From NCBI RefSeq assembly GCF_007097245.1, contig NZ_VJZT01000006.1:62001-126000 (forward strand): a stretch of DNA of 64,000 nucleotides. The letters run 5' to 3'. How positions within the stretch are numbered: position 1 is the stretch's first letter; each line of letters begins with the position of its first letter. The translations under genes were made by a program, and so were the position numbers. The notes under the pieces were generated by a model, which saw only the letters and a list, made by a program, of their open reading frames with translations, had not been told where the DNA came from and ran no database searches. Of the stretch, positions 8,353-15,406 are shown piece by piece. The stretch is from Flavobacterium restrictum (GTDB taxonomy: Bacteria > Bacteroidota > Bacteroidia > Flavobacteriales > Flavobacteriaceae).

Positions 8353-10380
8353 CTATAAAAGTCCCGCTCTCTTCAACAAAGCATCAGGTTTTGGCTCCTG
8401 ACCTCTGAAGCGTTTGTACAATTCCATTGGCAATTCCGTTCCGCCTTTTGAAAGGACGTTGTCTTTGAATTTGGTTGCGACTTCTTTATTGAAAATGCCG
8501 CATTCCTGAAAGTAAGCAAAAGCATCGGCATCCAAAACTTCTGCCCATTTATAGCTGTAATATCCAGAAGAATAGCCGCCTTGAAAAATATGTGAAAATG
8601 AAACCGACATACAATTTTCGGCTACATCAGGATATAAAGTGGTGTCTTCAAAAGCAGTTTTTTCAAAAGCTTTGATGTTGGTAATTTCAGTTGGATTGTT
8701 GCTGTGGAAAGCCATATCCAATAATCCGAAACTAATTTGACGCAAAGTCGCCATTCCTTCCTGAAAACTCGCACTTTCCTTGATTTTTTGGACATATTCT
8801 TGTGGAATAATTTCGCCAGTTTCATAATGTTTAGCGAACAAAGCCAAAGCTTCCGGCTCGTAACACCAGTTTTCCATCACTTGACTTGGCAGTTCTACAA
8901 AGTCCCAATATACCGATGTTCCTGACAAACTTGGGTAAGTCGTATTGGCCAACATTCCGTGTAATCCGTGACCGAATTCGTGGAATAAAGTGGTTACTTC
9001 ATTGAATGTTAGTAAAGATGGTTTGGTTTCTGTGGGTTTGGTAAAGTTGCAAACGTTCGAAATATGTGGTCTTTCGTTTACGCCATCTTTACTATATTGT
9101 GATTTGAACGAAGTCATCCAAGCTCCATTTCGTTTGCCTTTTCTTGGGAAAAAATCGGCGTAGAAAATCGCCACCAGTTCTCCAAATTCGTCTTTAACTT
9201 CATAAGTAGTCACTTCTTCGTGGTATTTATCGATGTCGAATATTTCGGTGAAAGTCAATCCGTATAATTTACCAGCAATGGTAAAAGCTCCATTCAAAAC
9301 GTTTTCTAATTGAAAATAAGGTTTCAGTTTTTCGTCGTCTAAATTGAATAATTTTTGTTTCAATTTTTCAGAATAATACGCGCCATCCCATTTTTCTAAT
9401 TGGTCAATTCTGTCTAATTCTTTGGCGAAAGCCGTTAATTGGGCAAATTCTCTTTGTGCTGCAGGCTTGGCTTTGGCCAATAAATCGTTCAGAAAGGATT
9501 TTACCTTATCAGGATTTTGAGCCATTCTTTCTTCTAAAACAAAATGTGAATGAGTTTCGTAACCTAATAAATTGGCTCTTTCGAAACGCAATTTGGCAAT
9601 CTTTAAAGTGATTTCCTGATTGTCGAATTCGTTGTTTTGAAATGCTTTTTTACCGGCAGCGATAGCCATTTCCTTTCTTAATTCACGGTTGTCAGCATAT
9701 GTTAGAAACGGAATATAACTGGGATGATCAAGCGTGAAAATCCAGCCTTCTAATTCTTTGTCTTTTGCCAATGATTTTGCGGCTTCAATGGTTCCTTCTG
9801 GAAGGCCTTGTAGATCGCTTTCTTTGGTAATATGCAATTGATAGTTGTTGGTTTCTGCCAAAACATTTTCGCCGTAAGTCAGTTTTAGTTTCGCTAATTC
9901 CGTGTCGATTTCGCGCAGTTTTAATTTTTTTTCGTCAGAAAGTAAAGCCCCATTTCTAGAAAAGCTTTTGAATTTCTTGTCCAATAATGTGGCTTGTTCT
10001 GGAGATAAATTCAGGCTGTCTTTTTGCTCGTAAACGGCTTTTATTCTTTTGAATAAATCTTCGTTTAACGTTATATCATTGCTGAATTCGGTTAACCACG
10101 GAGAAACTTCCTGAGCGATTTTTTGCATTTCTTCGCAGGTTTCTGCCGAATTTAGATTGAAGAAAATAGACGATAATCGATCCAAGGCATTTCCTGAAAA
10201 ATCTAAAGCTTCGATAGTGTTTTCGAAAGTTGGAGCTGCTGGATTATTGATTACAGCATCAATTTCTGCTTTTGCCGTAGCGATGTTTTCGATAAAAGCA
10301 GGTTTATAATCTGAAAGGTTTATCTGCAAAAATGGCGCAGTATTGTATTTGGTATGAAATGTTGAAGTTAAGATGCTCAT
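8353..10380 (-). CDS. M3 family metallopeptidase (oligopeptidase A / dipeptidyl carboxypeptidase type)
   Basis: A 675-aa zinc peptidase of family M3A. The active-site motif FHEFGHGLHGML is near residue 468, with the HExxH histidines as zinc ligands and the Glu as general base; the third ligand is expected in the downstream SGTSVYWDFVELPSQ stretch. The length and the GGYSSGYYSYKWAEVLDADAF signature fit PrlC/Dcp-type enzymes that trim short peptides in the cytoplasm or periplasm. No signal peptide is obvious (MSILTSTFHTKYN), so cytoplasmic action is more likely. It is the last gene of the minus-strand unit containing purK and purE, about 105 bases after purE, and ends in a terminator. Confidence 0.93.
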   Translation of the reverse strand: MSILTSTFHTKYNTAPFLQINLSDYKPAFIENIATAKAEIDAVINNPAAPTFENTIEALDFSGNALDRLSSIFFNLNSAETCEEMQKIAQEVSPWLTEFSNDITLNEDLFKRIKAVYEQKDSLNLSPEQATLLDKKFKSFSRNGALLSDEKKLKLREIDTELAKLKLTYGENVLAETNNYQLHITKESDLQGLPEGTIEAAKSLAKDKELEGWIFTLDHPSYIPFLTYADNRELRKEMAIAAGKKAFQNNEFDNQEITLKIAKLRFERANLLGYETHSHFVLEERMAQNPDKVKSFLNDLLAKAKPAAQREFAQLTAFAKELDRIDQLEKWDGAYYSEKLKQKLFNLDDEKLKPYFQLENVLNGAFTIAGKLYGLTFTEIFDIDKYHEEVTTYEVKDEFGELVAIFYADFFPRKGKRNGAWMTSFKSQYSKDGVNERPHISNVCNFTKPTETKPSLLTFNEVTTLFHEFGHGLHGMLANTTYPSLSGTSVYWDFVELPSQVMENWCYEPEALALFAKHYETGEIIPQEYVQKIKESASFQEGMATLRQISFGLLDMAFHSNNPTEITNIKAFEKTAFEDTTLYPDVAENCMSVSFSHIFQGGYSSGYYSYKWAEVLDADAFAYFQECGIFNKEVATKFKDNVLSKGGTELPMELYKRFRGQEPKPDALLKRAGLL

Positions 10381-10398
10381 GAATATATTGTTTTGTTA

Positions 10399-10477
10399 CA
10401 CAAAGATTCACAAAGCTAAACAGAGATTCACAAAATATTTTTGGTGCATCTTCCTGTATTCTTCGCGAATCTTCGTG
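10399..10477. repeat. Degenerate inverted repeat of GATTCAC/GAATCTT motif
   Basis: Bases 10399-10415 and 10461-10477 are inverted copies matching at 14 of 17 positions; a further direct partial copy is at 10420-10434. The element fills the gap between purE and the M3 peptidase gene. AT-rich motifs of this kind look like dispersed intergenic repeats; no other full copy was found in the window. Confidence 0.5.
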
Positions 10478-10485
10478 AAATGTTT

Positions 10486-10971
10486 TTATTTTTTTAAACC
10501 CTCGGCGGCTTTATTGACGGCTGTTTTTAGACCTTCTTTGTAAAGAATTATTTTGTCTAAAACGCATTTGTCTGATGTTGCAATGATTTGGGCGGCAAGA
10601 ATTCCGGCATTTTTCGCTCCGTTTAAGGCAACTGTGGCCACTGGAACGCCACCTGGCATTTGCAAAATCGACAAAACGCTGTCCCAACCATCGATAGAAT
10701 TACTTGATTTTACGGGAACTCCAATTACGGGAAGTGGCGACATTGAGGCTACCATTCCTGGTAAATGTGCCGCTCCGCCAGCTCCGGCTATAATTACCGA
10801 AATGCCACGTGTGTGGGCATTTTTGCTAAAATCGAATAGTTTTTCGGGTGTTCTGTGTGCCGAAACAATATCGACTTCGGTTTCTATATCAAATCCTTGT
10901 AGGATGTCGATGGCTTCTTGCATTACGGGCATATCGGAGATGCTTCCCATTATTACGGCTACTTTGCTCAT
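10486..10971 (-). CDS. purE: N5-carboxyaminoimidazole ribonucleotide mutase
   Basis: PurE (161 aa, class I) moves the carboxyl group of N5-CAIR to C4, giving CAIR in de novo purine synthesis; it acts directly after PurK. Recognisable motifs are MGSISDMPVM (phosphate-binding loop, here with Ile for the usual Ser-Asp spacing), SAHRTPE with the catalytic His, and AGAGGAAHLPGM. The gene lies 12 bases after the MazF-like toxin gene and about 680 bases from purK, so what is normally a tight purK-purE pair is split by a toxin-antitoxin module. PurE expression probably depends partly on transcripts that start at the module's own promoter. Confidence 0.96.
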   Translation of the reverse strand: MSKVAVIMGSISDMPVMQEAIDILQGFDIETEVDIVSAHRTPEKLFDFSKNAHTRGISVIIAGAGGAAHLPGMVASMSPLPVIGVPVKSSNSIDGWDSVLSILQMPGGVPVATVALNGAKNAGILAAQIIATSDKCVLDKIILYKEGLKTAVNKAAEGLKK

Positions 10972-10983
10972 TTGTTTTTTTAA

Positions 10984-11322
10984 TTAAAAATCTAAAACAT
11001 TTTTTATATTTTCTTTGATTTTCGATTTCATATCATTGTTTAAAAATCCAATTTTTTTGACAAATCTCGAATTATCAATGGCTCGAATTTGGTCAATCAT
11101 AATATCACTATTCTCGTTCAATCCGCAACTTCCTTTAGGGATTCGGATTCTTAAAACATCAGATTCGTTGTTAAGTTTGGTTGTAATTGGACAAATAATA
11201 GTGGAAGGATGTGCTATTTCGTTCAGAAGATTGGTTTGAACAATTACTACAGGTCTTACTTTTCCCGCTTCGGTACCAATTTGTGGATTCAAATCGGCTA
11301 GCCAAATTTCATATTGATTCAT
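10984..11322 (-). CDS. MazF/PemK-type mRNA interferase toxin
   Basis: A 112-aa toxin of the PemK/MazF family. Diagnostic features are the N-terminal YEIWLADLNPQIGTEAGKVRPVVIVQ (the conserved GxExxKxRPVvvvq core holding the catalytic Arg), PITTKLN, and IMIDQIRAID with the second conserved region. Members cleave single-stranded RNA at short sequences. The start overlaps the antitoxin gene by 14 bases, the normal antitoxin-first layout. The pair is inserted between purK and purE. Confidence 0.93.
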   Translation of the reverse strand: MNQYEIWLADLNPQIGTEAGKVRPVVIVQTNLLNEIAHPSTIICPITTKLNNESDVLRIRIPKGSCGLNENSDIMIDQIRAIDNSRFVKKIGFLNNDMKSKIKENIKNVLDF

Positions 11323-11548
11323 GTAAAGTGTCTATTTGTTCAAATTCTTTTAAAACTTCCATAGAACTTTCTGAAACTAATTTTGACTCAAAATGTAGCT
11401 TTTTTTGTAAAATAAGTCTGCTTTGCATTTTGTTGTAATATTCCAAAGCATCATTTATATACCTATTTCTTGGTTTTTTAATGGATTTGACAATGTTTTC
11501 TGTCTCACCGTAAATGGCGTCATCTATTTTTAAAGAAATTGTTTTCAT
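11309..11548 (-). CDS. Antitoxin of the MazF-like toxin (ribbon-helix-helix type)
   Basis: A 79-aa protein starting MKTISLKIDDAIYGETENI and continuing with RNRYINDALEYYNK, a pattern of one beta strand plus two helices as in ribbon-helix-helix DNA-binding antitoxins. The C-terminal half is acidic/helical and should wrap the toxin. It overlaps the toxin gene by 14 bases. A -7 element and a perfect 10-bp palindrome lie just upstream, consistent with autoregulation. Confidence 0.82.
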   Translation of the reverse strand: MKTISLKIDDAIYGETENIVKSIKKPRNRYINDALEYYNKMQSRLILQKKLHFESKLVSESSMEVLKEFEQIDTLHESI

Positions 11549-11568
11549 AATAGTAAAAATTAATATTA

Positions 11569-11595
11569 CAAATGTATATCTTTTTAGTATATACT
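11569..11595 (-). promoter_or_regulatory. Promoter and possible operator of the MazEF-like module
   Basis: On the minus strand TACATTTG (11569-11576) matches the Bacteroidota -7 element, about 20 bases before the antitoxin ATG. Directly upstream is the perfect palindrome AGTATATACT (11586-11595), placed where an antitoxin operator would block the promoter. The operator role is inferred. Confidence 0.55.
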
Positions 11596-11647
11596 TTTTA
11601 TATTTTATGTTTTTTATTCAAGGTGTTAATTGCGACTGAACACTCAA

Positions 11648-12799
11648 TTACTGACCACTGATCACTCTAATGGTATTCTTCACATCCTCCGCAATTCGCC
11701 TCGCTTCATTAATGTCTTCATTTACTATCGTAACGTGCCCCATTTTTCTAAAAGCACGCGTTTGTTTTTTTCCGTAGATGTGTGGCGTAACGCCATTCCA
11801 GCCTAAAATAGTTTCGATGTTTTCGTAAATTACATCTCCCGAAAAACCTTCGGCACCAGTTAGATTGACCATAATTCCAGCTACTTTACTGTCGGTATTT
11901 CCGAGAGGCAAATCCAAAATAGCTCTTAAATGGTTCTCGAATTGCGAAGTATAACTGGCCTCGATGCTGTAATGACCCGAATTGTGTGGGCGAGGAGCGA
12001 CTTCGTTTACCAAGATTTCATCGTCTTCGGTTTGAAACATTTCGACCGCCAAAAGTCCCACGTGATTGAATTTTTCGGAAACGTTCAAGGCGATTGCTCT
12101 GGCTTTTTCGGCTAGGTTGTAGTCAATTCTAGCTGGACAAATTACATATTCCACTTGGTTGGCTTCGGGATGAAACTCCATTTCCACAACAGGATACGTT
12201 TTTATTTCGCCCGAAGGATTGCGGCAAACAATAACGGCCAATTCGTTTTTAAACGGCACCATTTCTTCGGCAATGCACTCTACGTTGGGTAAATTATCTA
12301 AATCTTCGAGGGTTCTAATGATTTTTACACCATTGCCATCGTACCCAAATTCGGTGCATTTCCATACAAACGGCAATTTTAGATTTTGGATTTTAGATTT
12401 TAGAATTTCTAGATTTTCAAACTTCTCAAAAGGAGCTGTTGGAATATTATTTGACACATAAAACTCTTTCTGGATTCCTTTATTTTGAATAAGTTTCAAG
12501 GTTTTTGGGGATGGATATACTTTTATACCTTCGTTTTCTAGTTTTTCCAAGGCTTCAAGATTGACCAATTCAATTTCGAAAGTCAAAACATCGACTTGTT
12601 TGCCAAAATTATAAACGGTTTCAAAATCCATTAAATCGCCTTGAAAAAAGTGATTACAAGCAATTTTGCAAGGTGCTTCGTCACTTGGATCTAAAACATA
12701 GGTTTGAACGTCGAATTTTCGGGTGTCAAACAAAAGCATTTTGCCCAATTGACCACCCCCAAGAATGCCTAATTTGAAATGGGAAGAGAAATAGTTCAT
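11648..12799 (-). CDS. purK: N5-carboxyaminoimidazole ribonucleotide synthase
   Basis: PurK carboxylates AIR to N5-CAIR using ATP and bicarbonate, the step before PurE. It is an ATP-grasp enzyme; visible motifs are the N-terminal GILGGGQLGKML, FGYDGNG (ATP-binding loop), EEMVPFKNELAVIVCR, NEVAPRPHNSGHYS (metal and substrate site) and the C-terminal HIYGKKQTRAFRKMGHVT. I chose ATG 12799 (383 aa): a perfect -7 element lies at 12817-12824, downstream of the alternative TTG at 12829. One surface segment (about 12376-12418) is a 7-mer AT repeat like those found between genes here. Confidence 0.95.
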   Translation of the reverse strand: MNYFSSHFKLGILGGGQLGKMLLFDTRKFDVQTYVLDPSDEAPCKIACNHFFQGDLMDFETVYNFGKQVDVLTFEIELVNLEALEKLENEGIKVYPSPKTLKLIQNKGIQKEFYVSNNIPTAPFEKFENLEILKSKIQNLKLPFVWKCTEFGYDGNGVKIIRTLEDLDNLPNVECIAEEMVPFKNELAVIVCRNPSGEIKTYPVVEMEFHPEANQVEYVICPARIDYNLAEKARAIALNVSEKFNHVGLLAVEMFQTEDDEILVNEVAPRPHNSGHYSIEASYTSQFENHLRAILDLPLGNTDSKVAGIMVNLTGAEGFSGDVIYENIETILGWNGVTPHIYGKKQTRAFRKMGHVTIVNEDINEARRIAEDVKNTIRVISGQ

Positions 12800-12816
12800 T
12801 GAAATAGTTGTTTGCG

Positions 12817-12824
12817 CAAAGATA
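12817..12824 (-). promoter_or_regulatory. -7 element of purK
   Basis: TATCTTTG on the minus strand, perfect TAnnTTTG, 17 bases before the chosen purK ATG. Shows that purK need not be transcribed from the upstream toxin-antitoxin genes. Confidence 0.62.
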
Positions 12825-12844
12825 AACAAGATTTAAAACTAGGA

Positions 12845-13141
12845 CTATAACAACTTCAAATAACTTTCGGGATTTTGGCGATTGTCTTTAAAAAGTAAAA
12901 ATTCTAAACAATCCTTTTCCATATTGATTTTATAATAAAGGGAAGCGTTTTTGTGCAAAATAATTTCTCTAACGTTTTCATTATAAGGTTTTCTTAAATA
13001 ATTATTTTCTAATAATAAGATTTCAATGTCATCAACCAAAGTTATAAAATCGGATTCCACGTCTTCGTTCCAAAGAAATATTAAAAAATCTAAAATTTCA
13101 AAGTAGGATTTTGTAGCCTTGTGTGACCAAATAATTTTCAT
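12845..13141 (-). CDS. ParE/RelE-superfamily toxin
   Basis: A 98-aa protein starting MKIIWSHKATKSYFEILDFL, the typical first strand and helix of ParE/RelE toxins, with a conserved NVREIILHKNASLYYKI core (the R/Y-rich sheet) and a C-terminal strand LEFLLFKDNRQNP ending like 'vf..rrnP'. The family includes gyrase poisons (ParE) and ribosome-dependent mRNA nucleases (RelE); I favour ParE from the sequence of the last strands. Its start overlaps the antitoxin stop by four bases (ATGA). Confidence 0.88.
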   Translation of the reverse strand: MKIIWSHKATKSYFEILDFLIFLWNEDVESDFITLVDDIEILLLENNYLRKPYNENVREIILHKNASLYYKINMEKDCLEFLLFKDNRQNPESYLKLL

Positions 13142-13389
13142 TTGTAAGTCAATTTTCGACTTTCCATTCTTTCTTTTCTCATTTCCTTCATTTGCTCGCT
13201 GGTGTACGTTTTTCCCTCACGTACTTCCTCCTGTGACTTGATTAACAATTGATTCAGAATGTTTTGCCCATATTCTAACTCCCAACTTTTCATATTGTTT
13301 ACATCGTCATAAATTCTGTCAATCATTTCCTCGGAATTTTCGTTCTGAATGTGTTCGATTAAGGCGGTTTTTTTTTCTTGAATGGTCAT
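13138..13389 (-). CDS. Antitoxin partner of the ParE-like toxin
   Basis: An 83-aa acidic, helical protein (MTIQEKKTALIEHIQN ... ESRKLTYK) encoded immediately before the toxin with a 4-base overlap. Small proteins of this form, starting with a short helical domain and ending in a charged helix, accompany RelE/ParE toxins in Bacteroidota. ATG 13389 is preferred over TTG 13395. A -7 element at 13409-13416 gives the pair its own promoter. Confidence 0.82.
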   Translation of the reverse strand: MTIQEKKTALIEHIQNENSEEMIDRIYDDVNNMKSWELEYGQNILNQLLIKSQEEVREGKTYTSEQMKEMRKERMESRKLTYK

Positions 13390-13408
13390 AATCAATGATT
13401 TTATGTAA

Positions 13409-13416
13409 CAAATTTA
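13409..13416 (-). promoter_or_regulatory. -7 element of the ParE-type module
   Basis: TAAATTTG on the minus strand, perfect TAnnTTTG, 19 bases before the antitoxin ATG. Confidence 0.58.
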
Positions 13417-13437
13417 CAAAATAAATGAAAGGTATTT

Positions 13438-13983
13438 CTATTTTATTTTCTTCAAAATTTCTCGTGAAACCGCTTTGTAAGCAGCAGAATGATTGCGATA
13501 CTCCTTTTCGAGAATAATTTTTAATTCAGGATGAATCCACTCATAATGGTTGCCCAAAAAATGCAAACTCCGCATCGAATAGCATTTTGTTGCCACTTTA
13601 GTATCCTTGAGTAACCAGTCGAAACAAACTTCGGTCAGGCTTTGCAATTGATTTTCGGTCAAGGATATGGCTCCATCTTTGAAATGGGAATTAACGAGTA
13701 GCAAACAAATTTTTGCCATTGGACGAATCGAACTTTCGTGTTCCAAGATTCCAATTTTTGAACAAAAAACATCCAAATAAGGCAATAACCAGTCTAGTTT
13801 TTCGTACGAAATACACTCTAAAATCCAACACGCTTTGTGCCCGTTTTTGTCCAAATTATCCAAGCTTATCCCAATTAATTCAGGATAAAAACTAGAATTA
13901 TTCAAAACTAATCCAGCCAGAATTTGTCTGTTTTCCCTATGACCACTCCCATTTTTAAGTTTTGTTTGCAATTCCGAAAGCAT
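13438..13983 (-). CDS. Helical-repeat protein of unknown function
   Basis: A 181-aa soluble protein, all-helical by composition, with spaced Leu/Trp/Cys pairs (KACWILECISYEKLDWLLPYLDVF, written here only as the repeat region near residues 50-73) that look like HEAT-type helical repeats. I do not recognise a named family; relatives in Flavobacteriaceae genomes are, as I recall, sometimes carried as hypothetical or mislabelled adenylosuccinate lyase, which the sequence does not support (no lyase signature). It has a good AGGAG ribosome-binding site six bases before ATG and is divergent from hpt. Downstream are the ParE-type pair and purK. Confidence 0.7.
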   Translation of the reverse strand: MLSELQTKLKNGSGHRENRQILAGLVLNNSSFYPELIGISLDNLDKNGHKACWILECISYEKLDWLLPYLDVFCSKIGILEHESSIRPMAKICLLLVNSHFKDGAISLTENQLQSLTEVCFDWLLKDTKVATKCYSMRSLHFLGNHYEWIHPELKIILEKEYRNHSAAYKAVSREILKKIK

Positions 13984-14048
13984 TTCTCCTATTTTAATTT
14001 AAAAATACAAAAAAAGCAGCAATTATCGATTCTCAAATACGAATTCTG

Positions 14049-14056
14049 TATCTTTG
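14049..14056 (+). promoter_or_regulatory. -7 element of hpt
   Basis: TATCTTTG, perfect TAnnTTTG, 24 bases before the hpt ATG. It also rules out the in-frame TTG at 14054 as the start, as that codon lies inside the promoter. Confidence 0.65.
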
Positions 14057-14080
14057 CACCTTATTTCAAACACAAAAATA

Positions 14081-14611
14081 ATGATACAACTACACGATAA
14101 ACAATTTGTTCCGTTTATTTCTTCCAAAGAAATAGCATTTGCGGTTGCCAAAATGGTCAATCAAATAGAAGATGATTTTGCTGATGAAATACCCGTTTTT
14201 GTGGGTGTTTTAAATGGTTCTTTTATGGTCGTTTCTGATTTTATGAAATTATACAAATCCCCTTGCGAAGTTTCCTTTATCAAACTGGCTTCTTACGAGG
14301 GAACTGCCTCAACAGGCGCCATACAACAACTCATTGGTCTCAATCAGGATTTAACCGGTCGTTCCGTTATTGTCCTCGAAGATATTATTGATACCGGCAA
14401 CACCTTGGTCGAATTAAAAGCGTTGTTCAAACAACAAAATGTAAAACATTTCAAAATTGCGACCCTCTTCTTCAAACCCGAAGCCTACAAAAAAGACCTC
14501 AAAATTGATTATATCGGGATCCGAATTCCAAACAAATTTATTGTTGGTTACGGACTCGATTACGACGGTTTAGGACGAAACTTGCCAGAAGTCTATCAAG
14601 TACAGGAATAA
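14081..14611 (+). CDS. hpt: Hypoxanthine phosphoribosyltransferase
   Basis: Hpt salvages hypoxanthine (and often guanine) to IMP/GMP using PRPP in the cytoplasm. The 176-aa protein has the PRPP-binding signature VIVLEDIIDTGNTLVEL near residue 100, FVGVLNGSFMV near residue 45 (the pyrophosphate loop) and IGIRIPNKFIVGYGLDY near the C-terminus, where the family contacts the purine. Start chosen at ATG 14081 because the promoter overlaps the earlier TTG. It is followed 36 bases later by adk, so the two purine-nucleotide genes are likely co-transcribed. Confidence 0.95.
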   Translation: MIQLHDKQFVPFISSKEIAFAVAKMVNQIEDDFADEIPVFVGVLNGSFMVVSDFMKLYKSPCEVSFIKLASYEGTASTGAIQQLIGLNQDLTGRSVIVLEDIIDTGNTLVELKALFKQQNVKHFKIATLFFKPEAYKKDLKIDYIGIRIPNKFIVGYGLDYDGLGRNLPEVYQVQE

Positions 14612-14647
14612 ACATAAAACGAATTACAAAACACATACTACTTAAAA

Positions 14648-15220
14648 ATGATTAACATTGTTTTATTTGGGAAACCAGGCGCAGGAAAAGGGACTCAAGC
14701 AGAATTCCTAAAAGAAAAATACCAACTCACACACATTTCTACAGGAGATGTATTTCGATACAACCTTAAAAATGATACCCATTTAGGTAAAGAAGCTAGA
14801 GTTTATATGGATGCAGGTGATTTAGTCCCTGACGAATTGACGACCAAAATGCTCATCGACGAAGTCAATAAGCACCCAGATACTAACGGCATTTTGTTCG
14901 ATGGATATCCTAGAACAATCGCTCAAGCCCAAGCATTAGATGCTTTTTTGACCACAATAAACTCAAGCGTTGCCGCCACAATAGCCCTCGAAGCCGATGA
15001 CGAAATCCTAGTAGCAAGACTCCTAGAACGTGGCAAAACAAGCGGGAGAATTGACGACCAAGACGAAGAAAAAATTAGAAATCGCTACCAAGAATACAAC
15101 GATAAAACAGCTCCTTTAATGGGCTATTACAAGGAACAAAACAAGTTTCACGCCGTAAATGGTATCGGGACAATTCAAGAAATTACGCAACGTTTGACAC
15201 AAGTTATTGATCAGTTATAG
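14648..15220 (+). CDS. adk: Adenylate kinase
   Basis: Adk interconverts ATP + AMP and 2 ADP. The 190-aa protein is the short form without the zinc-finger LID. Motifs: P-loop GKPGAGKGTQA (residues 8-18), AMP-binding STGDVFR, DGYPRTIAQAQ, and the LID/Arg region RLLERGKTSGRIDDQDEEKIRNR. It follows hpt and precedes, after a large palindrome, a CorC-like membrane protein gene and obgE. Confidence 0.97.
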   Translation: MINIVLFGKPGAGKGTQAEFLKEKYQLTHISTGDVFRYNLKNDTHLGKEARVYMDAGDLVPDELTTKMLIDEVNKHPDTNGILFDGYPRTIAQAQALDAFLTTINSSVAATIALEADDEILVARLLERGKTSGRIDDQDEEKIRNRYQEYNDKTAPLMGYYKEQNKFHAVNGIGTIQEITQRLTQVIDQL

Positions 15221-15375
15221 GAGCTAATCCAGCTGTACGTTACAAGTCCTCGTCCAAAAAACTATTTTTTCCTGTCCTAAAAGGAGCTTCCGCTGGTCGC
15301 TCTTTTAGGGCAGGAAAAATTAGTTTTTTGGACTCCGGGCTTTCCACTTCCATCTGGGCTAAAACCCAAATGGAA
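15221..15375. repeat. Large palindromic intergenic element with conserved-looking flanks
   Basis: Bases 15253-15287 and 15299-15332 form an almost perfect inverted repeat of 34-35 bases (TCCAAAAAACTA...CTAAAAGGAGC against its complement), with an 11-base loop. On each side are C/G-richer flanks (15221-15252 and 15333-15366) that contrast with the AT-rich genome, including CCAGCT on the left and ATCTGGGCTA on the right. The element fills the adk-to-CorC gap. It resembles dispersed hairpin elements that I recall from intergenic regions of Flavobacteriaceae, but I cannot confirm other copies from this window. Confidence 0.8.
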
Positions 15376-15406
15376 CATAAAATAGAATTAACCAACAAAT
15401 ATAAAA

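Noticed and set aside
10553..10987. 144-aa open frame on the plus strand
   Set aside because: It lies wholly opposite purE, whose motifs are clear; this frame has no recognisable domain or promoter.
15221..15375. Assignment of the palindrome to the Flavo-1 RNA family
   Set aside because: I cannot compare it with that family's consensus here; only the inverted repeat itself is visible.
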